A stretch of DNA of 64,000 nt from Stomatobaculum sp. F0698 (GCF_030644385.1 NZ_CP130060.1:310001-374000); one strand, 5' to 3'. Counted from the first letter of the stretch, positions 1 to 9,306 are shown. Made by a program: numbers and translations. The notes: generated by a model from the letters alone, not told the origin.

Positions 1-40
1 CAGAGACGACTGAGGCAAGCTGTGATAGCGATACAGAGAG

Positions 41-76
41 AAAACCCCGGGGACCAAACGGTCCCCGGGGTTTTTT
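41..76. terminator. Bidirectional rho-independent terminator
   Basis: A perfect inverted repeat (arms about 41-54 and 61-74, loop 55-60) with a GC-rich core and T tracts on both strands. It can end the minus-strand MMPL operon that stops at 108 and also any plus-strand gene that ends left of the window. Confidence 0.85.
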
Positions 77-107
77 GGCTTTCACCCATGTTCGGTTCCG
101 GAAAGTT

Positions 108-2249
108 TCAGAGGGCGGCGGTAGATGCGGCTGTCTCTTCGCTCTGCGCGCGCGGCGTTTTCCGCTTAGCTTTCTTTTTTTCCGGGAGTTTATCCCAGTG
201 CAGGCTGGTTTTCCGGAAGAGCGGTTCCAGCACGTAGAGGATGCAGGGCAGCATGAAGGCGACAATAAAGGCGGAAATCAAAGCGCCTCGCGCGAGCAGC
301 ATGCAGACCTCTTTGATGAGATACATTTTGGAGACAATCGCGACACCGACGGTCGCCGCAAACATGCCGAGCGAACTCGTGATAATCGAGGCATCGCTCG
401 TGGCTCCCGCGAGAACGGCGGCCTCCTCGCGATCCTTGCCGTTTCGTATTTCCTCTTGGAAGCGGGAACTCACGAGTATCGCGTAGTCGACGGTCGCGCC
501 GAGCTGAATCGCACCAATCAGAATCGGCGCAATGAAGGAGATGCTGTCGCCCATCCAGTAGACCAGTCCCTGGTTAATGTAGATCGCCAGCTCAATCGTT
601 AAGATCAGCGCGGCAGGGACCGTCGGGGAGCGGAACACAAACATGACGATCACAAAGATGGAAAGGACGGAGAGAGCATTCGTTGTGAGATTGTCCCGCG
701 TGAATACCTCGCGCAGGTCTTCGGTCATGGCCGCCTCCCCGGTCAGGTAGGCATTCGGATCATAGCGGTATACAATTTCCTGCACCTTTGTAAGCTGCGC
801 TTTGGTTTCATCGGTCGCGGGCTCGAGCTCGGAGGTCATCATGAGGAGCTGGCGGTCGTCGGAGCGGAATATTTTTCGTATCTTTTCCGGCAGGAAGAAT
901 TCCGGGATGCCGCTGCCGATCAAACTGTTGTAGGAGATCACGTGGCTGATGCCGGGCACCTCCTTGAGTTCCGCCTCCATTTCTCCCAGTTTTCCGTTGT
1001 CGAGCGACTTGTCGAGAATCACGACATGCTCGGTTGCGGTTTTGAACTCCTCTTTTAATTTCTCGTTAGAGCGGAGCGAGGGGAGGTCAGAGGGCAGGGA
1101 GCGGGAAATCTGATAGTAGATGTCGGTGTTTTTCTGCGAGTAGTAAGCGGGCACCAGCGCGAAGAGGAAAAGGATGATTAAGAGTCGGCGGTGCTTTAAG
1201 AGAGAGCGGTTAAAGTTTGTGAAGTCCGGGAACAGCGACTTATGCTTGTACTTCTCGATCGCCTCGTCAAAGACCAGAATGAGGCAGGGGAGAATCAGGA
1301 TGACGCAGGCAATGCCGATTACGACGCCTTTTGCCATGACTATGCCCATGTCGCGGCCCATGGTAAAGCGCATCGCGCAGAGGGCCAGGAAACCCGCAAT
1401 GGTTGTGAGCGAGCTGCCGGAAAGAGAGACAAAGGCCGAAGAGATCGCATTTGCCATGGCCTCTTGCTTGTTCGACTGCTTCTGTTTTTCCTCTTCATAG
1501 CGGTGGAAGAGGAAAATCGAATAGTCGACGGTCACGCCGAGCTGGAGTATGGCGGCAATCGCCTTGGTGATATAAGAAATCTCTCCGAGGAAGATATTGC
1601 TGCCCATATTGTAGAGCACGGCCATGCCGATGTTTGCGAGGAGCAGGAAGGGCATGACATAGGATTCGAAGCTTAAGAGCAGCACCGTGAGCATTAAAAT
1701 CACGGTGATCACGGTGTAAATCGGGAGCTCGGAAATCACAAGTTCCTTGATGTCCTGCACCATGGCGGACATGCCGGCGACAAAGCACTTTTCGTTGGTG
1801 AGAGCCCGGATTTGCACAATGGCGTCCATGGTTTCATCCGCGGAGAGCGCCGTGTCGAACTGGACAATCATGAGGGTTGCCTTGCCCGCATAGAAGTTGT
1901 CGCGGAGTTTGGCGGGGAGCATATCGGTCGGAATCTGAATGCCGAGGGTATCGGAAATCCAGAAGGCATTGCTGACATGCGGCACCTTTTGAATGCTCTC
2001 TAAGAGCTCATCCGTATAGGCGGGCGGCATGCCCTCGACTACTACCATGGAGGTTGCCGCCGCTTGGAAGGGGTCCTCGAGCAGCTGTTCGCCCTGTACC
2101 GAGCGGACGTCCTTCGGGAGATAGGAGAGCACGTCGTAGTTCGTGCGGGTGCCGATGTAGCCGAGCAGGGCCGGAATCAGCAGCAGGATTGCGACAAAGA
2201 GTACGAAACGGGGTTTTTCGGTAATGCGTTTTGCCAATTTATGTATCAT
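108..2249 (-). CDS. MMPL/RND (HAE3-like) family membrane transporter
   Basis: A 713-residue integral membrane protein of the RND superfamily, MMPL branch, expected to export lipids or other hydrophobic compounds across the cytoplasmic membrane using the proton gradient. It shows the duplicated layout of the family: a membrane segment near residues 14-32, an extracytoplasmic loop, a block of five to six hydrophobic helices, then a second copy of the same plan from about residue 355 (helix beginning RLLIILFLFALVPAYY). The charged tail ends in a Lys/Arg-rich stretch. The ATG at 2249 has an AAGGAG site. It lies 16 bases after the coiled-coil gene at 2266-4530, so the two form one operon. The substrate is unknown. 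The family call is firm and the role is inferred. Confidence 0.88.
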   Translation of the reverse strand: MIHKLAKRITEKPRFVLFVAILLLIPALLGYIGTRTNYDVLSYLPKDVRSVQGEQLLEDPFQAAATSMVVVEGMPPAYTDELLESIQKVPHVSNAFWISDTLGIQIPTDMLPAKLRDNFYAGKATLMIVQFDTALSADETMDAIVQIRALTNEKCFVAGMSAMVQDIKELVISELPIYTVITVILMLTVLLLSFESYVMPFLLLANIGMAVLYNMGSNIFLGEISYITKAIAAILQLGVTVDYSIFLFHRYEEEKQKQSNKQEAMANAISSAFVSLSGSSLTTIAGFLALCAMRFTMGRDMGIVMAKGVVIGIACVILILPCLILVFDEAIEKYKHKSLFPDFTNFNRSLLKHRRLLIILFLFALVPAYYSQKNTDIYYQISRSLPSDLPSLRSNEKLKEEFKTATEHVVILDKSLDNGKLGEMEAELKEVPGISHVISYNSLIGSGIPEFFLPEKIRKIFRSDDRQLLMMTSELEPATDETKAQLTKVQEIVYRYDPNAYLTGEAAMTEDLREVFTRDNLTTNALSVLSIFVIVMFVFRSPTVPAALILTIELAIYINQGLVYWMGDSISFIAPILIGAIQLGATVDYAILVSSRFQEEIRNGKDREEAAVLAGATSDASIITSSLGMFAATVGVAIVSKMYLIKEVCMLLARGALISAFIVAFMLPCILYVLEPLFRKTSLHWDKLPEKKKAKRKTPRAQSEETAASTAAL

Positions 2250-2265
2250 GATGACTCCTTTTGCC

Positions 2266-4530
2266 TCAGTGGTGCGTCCAAGCGGTCAGGAAAGACCAGA
2301 TATCCGAGAACATTTTTCCGATGCGCGCCATGAGGCCGGGTTTCTTCTCGTTTTGTGCCCCCTTCACCTGCGTTTTCGGCTCCGTTTTTTTAATTTCCGC
2401 GCTCCGCAGCATGACGGAGACCGAGCTCACATTGTCGTTTTCGGCCGCGGTCAGGGACTCGGGAGCGGCATTGACATCGAGGGAGAAGAGGCGGGTCTTT
2501 TCGCCCGTGTTTTCATCCCACTTGTTCTCAACCAAGGAACGTATGCTCTCGCTTGCCTGATGCAGGGCATCCGTGCTGTCGAGCGCGGAGGCACTCTGAC
2601 GGAGTATCGAGGCGGTCGCGCCGAGGGAGAGGTCCGCATTGCCGTGAAAGGCAGCGCTGTTGCTCTGTAAGATGTCGCGGGTTGTGCGGAGCAGCGCCGT
2701 AAGGCTCGCGCTGCCGTCTCTCAGATGCTCACTCAGGGCAGCGGCATCGCGCAAGCTGTCCTGCAGTTCCGGGAGATAAGAATCCGTGGTCTCGTAGAGG
2801 CGATTGAGGGCTGAAATGCTCTGCTGCAGGTCACCCGAGAGCGCTCCGGCATCCGCTGCCGCGCGCGTACCGGTCGAAGCGCTGCCGTAGAGAGCGTCGT
2901 AGAGCGAGGAGAGGCGAAGTACATCCAGGTCATCGCCGAGGGCGTCCAGCTTGCCGTAGATACCGTTTGCCTGTGCCGCGGCCGCCTGAACCTCGTCTCT
3001 CCGATTCCAGAGTGTAAGGGCGTAGGCAATCTGTTCGTCCGAGTAGCCGAGGGAGGCAAGCTTTCGGCTCGCAAAATCCTGGAAGCTGCCCTGCGGGTAC
3101 TGCGGGGCAGCGCTGATTTCGGCATCGGAGCGGTAATCAATGCCGCTCGCATCCGAGTCGGTCGCAAGGCGGCCGCTGACCCGAACGCGATTCGCGCCGG
3201 TGCTGCCGGCATCGACGGGCTGTAAGCCGTGGGCCTGCATGTACTGTGCATAGGCCTGATAGAGGGCGCCCATTTGTTTGAGGGTTCCGTTTACGCTTTG
3301 GTCTGCGGCCTGCTTGCCGTTTGCGCTGAGCTCACGTATGGCCTTTACATCCGACCGAATCGCACGGCCGTCGCGCTCCAAGTCGTCGCTCGCATCCTGA
3401 AGGCTGTACATATTGTCTTTCAGGGAATTGAGAGTGCTTTCGCTCTCCTTTAAATGTTGCTTCAGGGAGAGGAGACTCTCATTCAGACCGCTTAGGTTCT
3501 GCTCCAATTCGTCGATGGTCCGCTCGGAGGCGTTCAGATGGCCGCCGACCGGTGCGAGATCCGCCGTGAGTGCATCCATATTGCCGAGAAAGGCGTCCAG
3601 GTTGCCGTAGAACTCGCTCTCGCGGCTCTGTATGTTTTTTTGCACGCGGTTTAAGCCGTCGAGGCCGTCCGCTGCCTGTCCCAGTTTCCCCTGCATGCCC
3701 TGCATGGAATCATAGAGTTGATCGCCGGCCGCGGTCAGCTGCTTCCAGGAGTCCTCAATGTCCCGCTTGCTGTCCTGTAAGTCCTTTAAGTCGGTAAGGC
3801 GCCCCGCAGCATTGATCGGGCCGAGGAGAAAGGTGAAACCGTTAAAGCTGAAGTCCTCGCTGCCCACGGAGAGCACATATTCCTTCTCCTCGCCGGGGAG
3901 CCAGAAGAAAACCGCGGTCTTTAAGTTGCCGACGGTCTGAATCTGGGCGTCCGGTGCCGAGAGGGAGAGGATGTCGTTTTGGTTAAAGACAGCCGCGGCG
4001 GTCAGGAACCAATTGTTTTTTTGGTACTCGCTGCTCGCGGGATTCGGAACGGCGCGGATGTGAATTTTGACCACACCCTTTTCGCCGGCGAGTTGTTCCG
4101 CCTCAACCGGGACCCCGTTCAGACGATACTGAATCGAGAGAACGAAGGGCAGGGTTTCAAAAGGCGCGCGGGTCTTTCCTTCGAAATAGAAGTGCGAGGG
4201 TGCGTTTTCGCCGAGCGAAAAGCGAACTTTGCCCTCGGAAATCTCCGGCTTGATGCCGTTCGTCAGGTTTTCGACGCTGTCGTAAGAGCCGTAGTCCACG
4301 ACTTCGTTTGCGCCGTTCAGCGCATAGCTCTTTACGACTGCGGCGTCGGTCGGGTTTCCGTAGCTGTCGAGGCTCACATAGTAGGCCTCGTCGACCGTGG
4401 GGCGCACGCCGCTCGTCACTTCGGCGACTGCGACAAAGGGGGACTCGAGCGCCAGGATTGCGCCGAGGGCGAGTGCCGGCAGTCTTTTGCCGACAGGGTT
4501 CTTTTTGAAACGCTTCATTTCTGTGTGCAT
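2266..4530 (-). CDS. Secreted coiled-coil protein paired with the MMPL transporter
   Basis: A 754-residue exported protein with a basic N-terminus and hydrophobic signal peptide (about residues 1-30). A beta-rich segment covers about residues 35-240. A long heptad-rich region (about 245-640) is full of Leu/Asp/Ser repeats typical of extended coiled coils. The C-terminus is short, with a Lys-rich patch and an aromatic tail. The ATG at 4530 was chosen over the longer open frame (to 4803) because AAGGAG lies just upstream of it and a signal peptide follows. Similar signal-peptide/heptad proteins are commonly encoded beside MMPL pumps in Firmicutes, so it is probably an extracytoplasmic partner or periplasmic-adaptor analogue. 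No catalytic motif was seen. Confidence 0.7.
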   Translation of the reverse strand: MHTEMKRFKKNPVGKRLPALALGAILALESPFVAVAEVTSGVRPTVDEAYYVSLDSYGNPTDAAVVKSYALNGANEVVDYGSYDSVENLTNGIKPEISEGKVRFSLGENAPSHFYFEGKTRAPFETLPFVLSIQYRLNGVPVEAEQLAGEKGVVKIHIRAVPNPASSEYQKNNWFLTAAAVFNQNDILSLSAPDAQIQTVGNLKTAVFFWLPGEEKEYVLSVGSEDFSFNGFTFLLGPINAAGRLTDLKDLQDSKRDIEDSWKQLTAAGDQLYDSMQGMQGKLGQAADGLDGLNRVQKNIQSRESEFYGNLDAFLGNMDALTADLAPVGGHLNASERTIDELEQNLSGLNESLLSLKQHLKESESTLNSLKDNMYSLQDASDDLERDGRAIRSDVKAIRELSANGKQAADQSVNGTLKQMGALYQAYAQYMQAHGLQPVDAGSTGANRVRVSGRLATDSDASGIDYRSDAEISAAPQYPQGSFQDFASRKLASLGYSDEQIAYALTLWNRRDEVQAAAAQANGIYGKLDALGDDLDVLRLSSLYDALYGSASTGTRAAADAGALSGDLQQSISALNRLYETTDSYLPELQDSLRDAAALSEHLRDGSASLTALLRTTRDILQSNSAAFHGNADLSLGATASILRQSASALDSTDALHQASESIRSLVENKWDENTGEKTRLFSLDVNAAPESLTAAENDNVSSVSVMLRSAEIKKTEPKTQVKGAQNEKKPGLMARIGKMFSDIWSFLTAWTHH

Positions 4531-4598
4531 GATACTTGACTCCTTTGCTGCGATTATGCTTCGGCTTTCTGCGCCGATAATTGATATTGGAATGATAA

Positions 4599-4612
4599 TA
4601 GACAAGTGTCTA
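4599..4612. promoter_or_regulatory. Palindromic TetR-type operator of the MMPL operon
   Basis: TAGACAAGTGTCTA is a perfect 14-bp palindrome with partly symmetric AT flanks. It sits about 10-25 bases downstream of the predicted start of the minus-strand MMPL promoter, a good place for a repressor. This TAGACA-N2-TGTCTA type is usual for TetR-family regulators. No tetR gene is adjacent in this window. Confidence 0.65.
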
Positions 4613-4629
4613 ATAAAAGAACTTTGAAC

Positions 4630-4658
4630 ATTATAATTCGAATCAGAAGGCTTGACAA
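4630..4658 (-). promoter_or_regulatory. Strong sigma-A promoter of the MMPL operon
   Basis: Read on the minus strand: TTGTCA (4658-4653), a 17-base spacer, and a consensus TATAAT (4635-4630). The start site would fall near 4623, giving a leader of about 90 bases that contains the palindromic operator. Confidence 0.8.
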
Positions 4659-5068
4659 GGGGGAAGAAGTAAAAAATCGGAAAGCATGCGTCAAATGCGC
4701 CGCCGGGTGCATCTGTCCGATCACGAATCCGGACTGAAGCGCTGTGTTTCGCTTCCCGCGCGGTATGCTCTGCAAAAAAAAAAATAAGAAGGGGGGAGAA
4801 CATGGTATCGAAGTCTACCGCCGAAAGCGTCCTTGGGACCGCAGGCAGGAAATAACGGCGATATCAATACCGGAGATGCCCGGAGGTGCTTTGCGATGCA
4901 GAGCGTGCTTGCCGTTGTATGCAAGCGGGATTGCGACGGCTGCATCCACACGGCTTTACGGCTTTGCGTTCGGCGGTTTGGCGCGCAAACGGTGTAAAAA
5001 CCGGCAAAATGGACGGGAGAACGCGCAAACGGAGCGGTATTTCCGAGGCTTTGTCGGCTTGTATGTGG
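4659..5068. other. Intergenic region, no convincing gene
   Basis: About 410 bases between the divergent MMPL promoter and the trkA promoter. It holds an 11-base A tract (4774-4784) and one tiny plus-strand frame at 4802-4855 (17 codons) preceded by a very strong GGGGGGAG site, which might be a leader peptide but has no recognisable relative. Longer frames here lack ribosome binding sites and family resemblance. Confidence 0.5.
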
Positions 5069-5098
5069 CAAGAGGCCTGTGCTATGATAAAAAGGCTG
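5069..5098 (+). promoter_or_regulatory. Putative trkA-trkH promoter (extended -10)
   Basis: TTGTAT (5069-5074), an 18-base spacer, and TATGAT (5093-5098) preceded by TGC, an extended -10. The same string TGTGCTATGATAAA recurs upstream of prmA at 35231. Confidence 0.55.
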
Positions 5099-5129
5099 CT
5101 TAGACAGAGAAAGGTGTTTATCAAAGTCA

Positions 5130-6506
5130 ATGAATATTATTGTGGTCGGTAACGGAAAAATAGGAGAGCTCTTGGTACAGCAACTTTCGAAAGAAGGGCA
5201 CGATGTGGTCGTTGTGGACAGCAATGCGGCGCGCATCCGTTCGCTGGAGGAAAAGCTGGACGTCTCGACGGTGGTCGGAAACGGCGCTTCGATTGAGATT
5301 TTGCGAGAGGCGGGAGCTGAGAACTGTGACATCCTGATTGCGGTGAGCAACAGCGATGAGGTGAACCTTCTGACGGCCCTGGTCGCAAAGAAGCTCGGTT
5401 GCGAGTACACGGTGGCGCGCGTTCGCAGTCCCGAGTACGACCGGGAGATGAACCTCTTAAAGACGAGCTTCGGCATTAACCTTTCGGTGAACCCCGAGAA
5501 GACCTGCGCGAAGGAGATTTTCCGCCTGCTGCAGTTCCCGAGTTTCTTAACGCGAAACTCCTTTGCGGGCGGTCGCGCGGAGATGGTGGAGCTCATAGTC
5601 CCCGAGGAGGGGAAACTCACGGACCGCAAGCTCATGGAACTTGCGCCCCTATTGGACAAGAAAGCGCTGATTTGTACGATTGAGCGGGACGGCGAGGTAC
5701 TGGTTCCCTCGGGATCCACCGAGCTTCGGGCGGGCGATAAGCTTGCGGTGGCGGCGGCAACCGCAGACCTGCCCTTCCTGCTGCGCCGCTTCGGCATTCC
5801 GACCCTGGATGTGAAGCAGGTGATGATAGTCGGCGGAAGCGCAACGGCGCGCTATCTCGCGACCGATTTAATCAACGCGGGGCTCTCGGTTACCATCGTT
5901 GAGTCGGACCGCGAGAAGTGCAAGGCGCTCGAGGATCTCCTGCCGAAGGCAAGCATCATCCACGGAGACGGTTCCCTGCAGCACTTACTTGCGGAAGAGG
6001 GCATCGCGAATATGGACGCCGTGGTACCGCTGACCGGCATCGATGAGGAAAATATCCTGATTTCGCTCTACGCGCATTCGGTCGGCACGAAGAAGACCAT
6101 CACGAAGGTGAATCGCACCGAGTATCTGAATCTCTTCGGCCAGGAACATCTGGGGGCCGTTGTGAGCCCGAAGTCCCTGACCGCGAACGAGATTACGCGC
6201 TACACGCGCGCGGCGAGTCAGTCGCGCGAGGGCTCGGTGGAGACGCTCCACACCATAGGCGGCGGTGCGATCGAGGCCCTCGGCTTTACGGTTCCAGAGG
6301 AGGCGAGCTTTGTCAATAAGCCCATTATGGAGCTGCCCTTAAAGCCTTCGACCCTGATTGCGAGCATTGTCAGAAACCAGAGGGTCATTATCCCCGGCGG
6401 ACAGGATTGCCTGATGCGCGGTGACTCTATCGTGGTCATTGCGAGTGCGGATCGCATGATTTCGAACTTCGCGGATATCTTCCGGGAGCGCGGAGGAGAG
6501 GCATGA
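5130..6506 (+). CDS. trkA: Trk potassium uptake regulatory subunit TrkA
   Basis: A 458-residue cytoplasmic protein that gates the TrkH potassium channel in response to bound nucleotide. It has the duplicated TrkA-N (RCK, Rossmann) plus TrkA-C layout. The first nucleotide motif GNGKIG lies at residues 7-12 with a downstream acidic residue (VVVDS). The first TrkA-C domain covers about 140-215. A second Rossmann fold starts at VMIVGGSATA near residue 232, and a second TrkA-C covers about 375-450. The length matches full-length double-RCK TrkA. The ribosome site is modest (AAAGG, rather distant). The stop overlaps the trkH start (ATGA), so the two are translationally coupled. Confidence 0.93.
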   Translation: MNIIVVGNGKIGELLVQQLSKEGHDVVVVDSNAARIRSLEEKLDVSTVVGNGASIEILREAGAENCDILIAVSNSDEVNLLTALVAKKLGCEYTVARVRSPEYDREMNLLKTSFGINLSVNPEKTCAKEIFRLLQFPSFLTRNSFAGGRAEMVELIVPEEGKLTDRKLMELAPLLDKKALICTIERDGEVLVPSGSTELRAGDKLAVAAATADLPFLLRRFGIPTLDVKQVMIVGGSATARYLATDLINAGLSVTIVESDREKCKALEDLLPKASIIHGDGSLQHLLAEEGIANMDAVVPLTGIDEENILISLYAHSVGTKKTITKVNRTEYLNLFGQEHLGAVVSPKSLTANEITRYTRAASQSREGSVETLHTIGGGAIEALGFTVPEEASFVNKPIMELPLKPSTLIASIVRNQRVIIPGGQDCLMRGDSIVVIASADRMISNFADIFRERGGEA

Positions 6507-7987
6507 ACTACCGTTTGATCGGAAAATACATGGGGCATATCCTCCTCGTGGAGGGAATCTTTCTGCTGCCGGCGATTGCCGTCGCGGCGGCCTATCGCGA
6601 GCCGCAGAGCGCGCGTGCCATTGCGATTGCGGCGCTACTCACGCTGCTGCCCGGTGTTCTGCTCTCCTGTATCCGGAGCCACCGTTCGATTTCGATGAGC
6701 GAGGGCTTTGTGGTCTGTGCGCTCGGCTGGATTGTGCTCTCGCTCTTCGGTGCCCTTCCCTTTTACATCAGCAGAGAGATTCCGCGCTACATCGACTGCT
6801 GGTTTGAGACCGTGTCCGGCTTTACGACCACGGGGTCCAGCATACTCACCGAGGTAGAGGGCATGTCGCACGGCCTTCTCTACTGGAGAAGCTTTACCCA
6901 CTGGATCGGCGGCATGGGCGTGCTGGTCTTTCTGCTCGCGATTTTGCCGCTCGCCAAGGGGGACGGCGAGCCCTTCAACTTAATGAAGGCAGAGAGCCCG
7001 GGCCCCTCGGTCGGTAAACTGGTGCCGAAGATTTCGACGACGGCAAAAATTACTTATATTATCTACTTTGTGATGACCGTCGTCATGATCGCCGTGCTGC
7101 TCTTTGAGGGCATGCCGCTCTTTGATGCCGTGCTCAATTCCTTCGGTACGGCGGGCACCGGAGGCTTTGCAATCAAGAACAACTCGATTGCGGCCTATCC
7201 GAGCCAGGTGGTACAGATGACGATTGCGGTCTTCATGGCGCTCTTCGGCGTCAACTTCTCGGTCTATTATCTGATGCTCAGCAAGAAGTGGAAGGATGCC
7301 TTGATGAACGAGGAGTTCCGCTGGTACTGGGGTATCATGCTCGGCGCTTCCTTGCTCATTGCGGGCAATGTGTTCCTGAAGAGCTTTTACCCCGCGGATT
7401 TCGGCCAGGCCTTCCGCGACAGCTTCTTCTCGGTCTCCTCGGTCATGACGACGACGGGCTTTTGCACGGCGGACTTTGACAAGTGGCCGGAGTTTTCGCG
7501 CTACATGCTGCTCCTTGTCATGTGTATCGGTGCATCGGCGGGGTCGACCGGCGGCGGCATGAAGGTGTCCCGCGTGCTGCTCTTATTCAAGCATTTGCGG
7601 ACGCAGATGTGTCAGATGATACACCCGCGCCGTGTGCGTTCGGTGCGCATGGACAAGCGCCGGGTCGAGAACTCGGTGATGTTCGGCACCACGGCTTATC
7701 TCGCGGCGTATCTCATCATCATGACGCTGTCCCTGCTCATCGTCTCGCTGGACGGCAAGGGCTTTGAGACCACCTTTTCGGCGGTGGTTTGTACCTTTAA
7801 CAACATAGGACCGGGTCTCGGCATGGTCGGACCGACCGGAAACTTCAGTGCCTTCTCGGATCTCTCGAAGTTTGTGCTCTCGGTCGATATGCTCTTCGGT
7901 CGACTGGAGATCTTCCCGCTGCTCTTCCTCATCTCGCCGGAAGTCTGGACGCGGAAGCAGTTAAAGACGCGCGTGGTCCCGAGCTGA
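6503..7987 (+). CDS. trkH: Trk potassium transporter membrane subunit TrkH
   Basis: A 494-residue channel-like membrane subunit for K+ uptake. Four pore loops of the SKT superfamily are visible: the segment with SGFTTTGSS around residue 107, the one with FGTAGTGGFA near 213, the one with SVMTTTGFCTADF near 313, and the fourth with FNNIGPGLG near 433. The glycines that line the selectivity filter are present. Charged cytoplasmic loops such as IHPRRVRSVRMD suit contact with TrkA. The start codon overlaps the trkA stop. No terminator follows; the next gene has its own promoter. Confidence 0.94.
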   Translation: MNYRLIGKYMGHILLVEGIFLLPAIAVAAAYREPQSARAIAIAALLTLLPGVLLSCIRSHRSISMSEGFVVCALGWIVLSLFGALPFYISREIPRYIDCWFETVSGFTTTGSSILTEVEGMSHGLLYWRSFTHWIGGMGVLVFLLAILPLAKGDGEPFNLMKAESPGPSVGKLVPKISTTAKITYIIYFVMTVVMIAVLLFEGMPLFDAVLNSFGTAGTGGFAIKNNSIAAYPSQVVQMTIAVFMALFGVNFSVYYLMLSKKWKDALMNEEFRWYWGIMLGASLLIAGNVFLKSFYPADFGQAFRDSFFSVSSVMTTTGFCTADFDKWPEFSRYMLLLVMCIGASAGSTGGGMKVSRVLLLFKHLRTQMCQMIHPRRVRSVRMDKRRVENSVMFGTTAYLAAYLIIMTLSLLIVSLDGKGFETTFSAVVCTFNNIGPGLGMVGPTGNFSAFSDLSKFVLSVDMLFGRLEIFPLLFLISPEVWTRKQLKTRVVPS

Positions 7988-7995
7988 GAAGAGGC

Positions 7996-8024
7996 TTGAG
8001 AGCGCGGGGGAAATATGTTATACA
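7996..8024 (+). promoter_or_regulatory. Promoter of the BMP nucleoside transporter operon
   Basis: TTGAGA (7996-8001), a 17-base spacer, and TATACA (8019-8024), placed 35 bases before the start of the lipoprotein gene and just after the trkH stop. Confidence 0.7.
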
Positions 8025-8058
8025 AGTAAGATACAAAAAGAAGTTCAGGGAGGATGGT

Positions 8059-9291
8059 ATGAAAAAGACGGCAAAGGCGCTCTGCGCATTGGTTTCCGCG
8101 GCACTCTTGCTTGCAGGTTGCGGCGGTGGCGCAAAGACGGAGACAAAGGATTCCGCTAAGGCGGAGAGCACGACGACGGCGGACGGCTCCTCGCAGACCG
8201 TGGTTCCGAAGGAGCAGCTGAAGGTCGGTGTGCTGCTGATCGGCGACGAGAACGAGGGCTACAGCGCGAGCCATATCAACGGTCTCAAGGAGGCTGCGAA
8301 GACGCTGGGAATCAGCGAGGATCAGCTGATTTTTAAGACCAATATCCGCGAGGATGAGTCTTCGCTCGACGCGACCGAGGACCTCGCGAACCAGGGCTGC
8401 CAGCTGATTTTCGGCACGAGCTTCGGTTACGAGAGCTACATGCTGGAGGTCGCAAAGGACCACCCGGAGATTACCTTCTGTCATGCGAGCGGAAATCAGG
8501 CTGCGGGCGCGGGCCTCGCGAACTTCCACAACTACTTCGACGATATCTATGAGGCGCGCTATGTGAGCGGTGTCGCTGCGGGCTTAAAGCTGAAGCAGAT
8601 GATAGACGAGGGCAAGATTAAGCCGGATCAGGCGAGACTCGGCTATGTCGGCGCTTATCCCTACGCGGAGGTGATTTCCGGTTACACGGCCTTCTACCTC
8701 GGCGCAAAGTCCGTGGTCCCGGAGACCACGATGAAGGTTCTCTACACGAACAGCTGGGGCGACCCGGCGGTCGAGGCGGAGACCGCAAAGCAGCTCATTT
8801 CCGACGGCTGCGTGCTTTTAAGCCAGCACGCGGACACGACCGGCGCACCGACGGCGGCAGAGGAGGAGAAGGTTCCCTGCGTCGGCTATAACATCGATAT
8901 GACGGGCGTCGCACCGGATTCCGCAATCACCTCCCCGACCAACAACTGGGGTGTCTACTACACCTACGCGATGGAGAGTGTGCTCTCCGGCGAGCCGATT
9001 GCGACGGATTGGTCCGAGGGCTTTGCCCAGGATGCGGTGCGTCTCACGAAGCTCGGCACGGCCGCGGCACCCGGCACCGAGGAGAAGTTAAAGGAAGTGG
9101 AGCAGCAGATTAAGGACGGCAGCCTGCATGTCTTTGACACGAAGAACTTCACCGTGGACGGCAAGGAAGTCACGAGCTATGCGCCGAACGGTCAGGAGCT
9201 CATTTCGGACGGCTATTTCCACGAGTCGGAGTACCGCTCCTCCCCGAGCTTTGACTTGATTGTCGACGGCATCGAGGCGACTGCGAACTAA
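8059..9291 (+). CDS. BMP-family substrate-binding lipoprotein of a nucleoside ABC transporter
   Basis: A 410-residue lipoprotein. The signal peptide ends in a lipobox LLAGC with the lipidated cysteine at residue 21, followed by a Gly/Ser/Thr/Ala-rich linker. From about residue 55 it has the BMP/PnrA fold: KVGVLLIGDENEGYS at the N-terminal strand, an FGTSFGYESY motif, and the GYVGAYPYAEVISGYTAF segment typical of purine-nucleoside binding proteins. The ATG at 8059 has a GGGAGG site; longer upstream starts would bury the signal peptide. It is followed by a terminator and then the ATPase and permease genes. Nucleosides are the likely ligand for the family; the exact ligand is not shown. Confidence 0.9.
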   Translation: MKKTAKALCALVSAALLLAGCGGGAKTETKDSAKAESTTTADGSSQTVVPKEQLKVGVLLIGDENEGYSASHINGLKEAAKTLGISEDQLIFKTNIREDESSLDATEDLANQGCQLIFGTSFGYESYMLEVAKDHPEITFCHASGNQAAGAGLANFHNYFDDIYEARYVSGVAAGLKLKQMIDEGKIKPDQARLGYVGAYPYAEVISGYTAFYLGAKSVVPETTMKVLYTNSWGDPAVEAETAKQLISDGCVLLSQHADTTGAPTAAEEEKVPCVGYNIDMTGVAPDSAITSPTNNWGVYYTYAMESVLSGEPIATDWSEGFAQDAVRLTKLGTAAAPGTEEKLKEVEQQIKDGSLHVFDTKNFTVDGKEVTSYAPNGQELISDGYFHESEYRSSPSFDLIVDGIEATAN

Positions 9292-9306
9292 TTCAGGAAG
9301 ACCCAC

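Noticed and set aside
75..602. Long plus-strand frames opposite the MMPL gene
   Set aside because: They lie inside a well-supported minus-strand gene, have no ribosome site and resemble no family.
4774..4784. A11 tract as a phase-variation site
   Set aside because: It is not within a gene or between promoter elements of a recognised promoter, so no switching effect can be argued.
4744..5103. 119-codon plus-strand frame before trkA
   Set aside because: No usable start site, no family resemblance, and it crosses the predicted trkA promoter.
4721..5797. 358-codon minus-strand frame across the trkA promoter and gene start
   Set aside because: It is antisense to trkA for most of its length and its translation is Ser/Arg/Pro-rich noise, as expected from GC-rich shadow frames.
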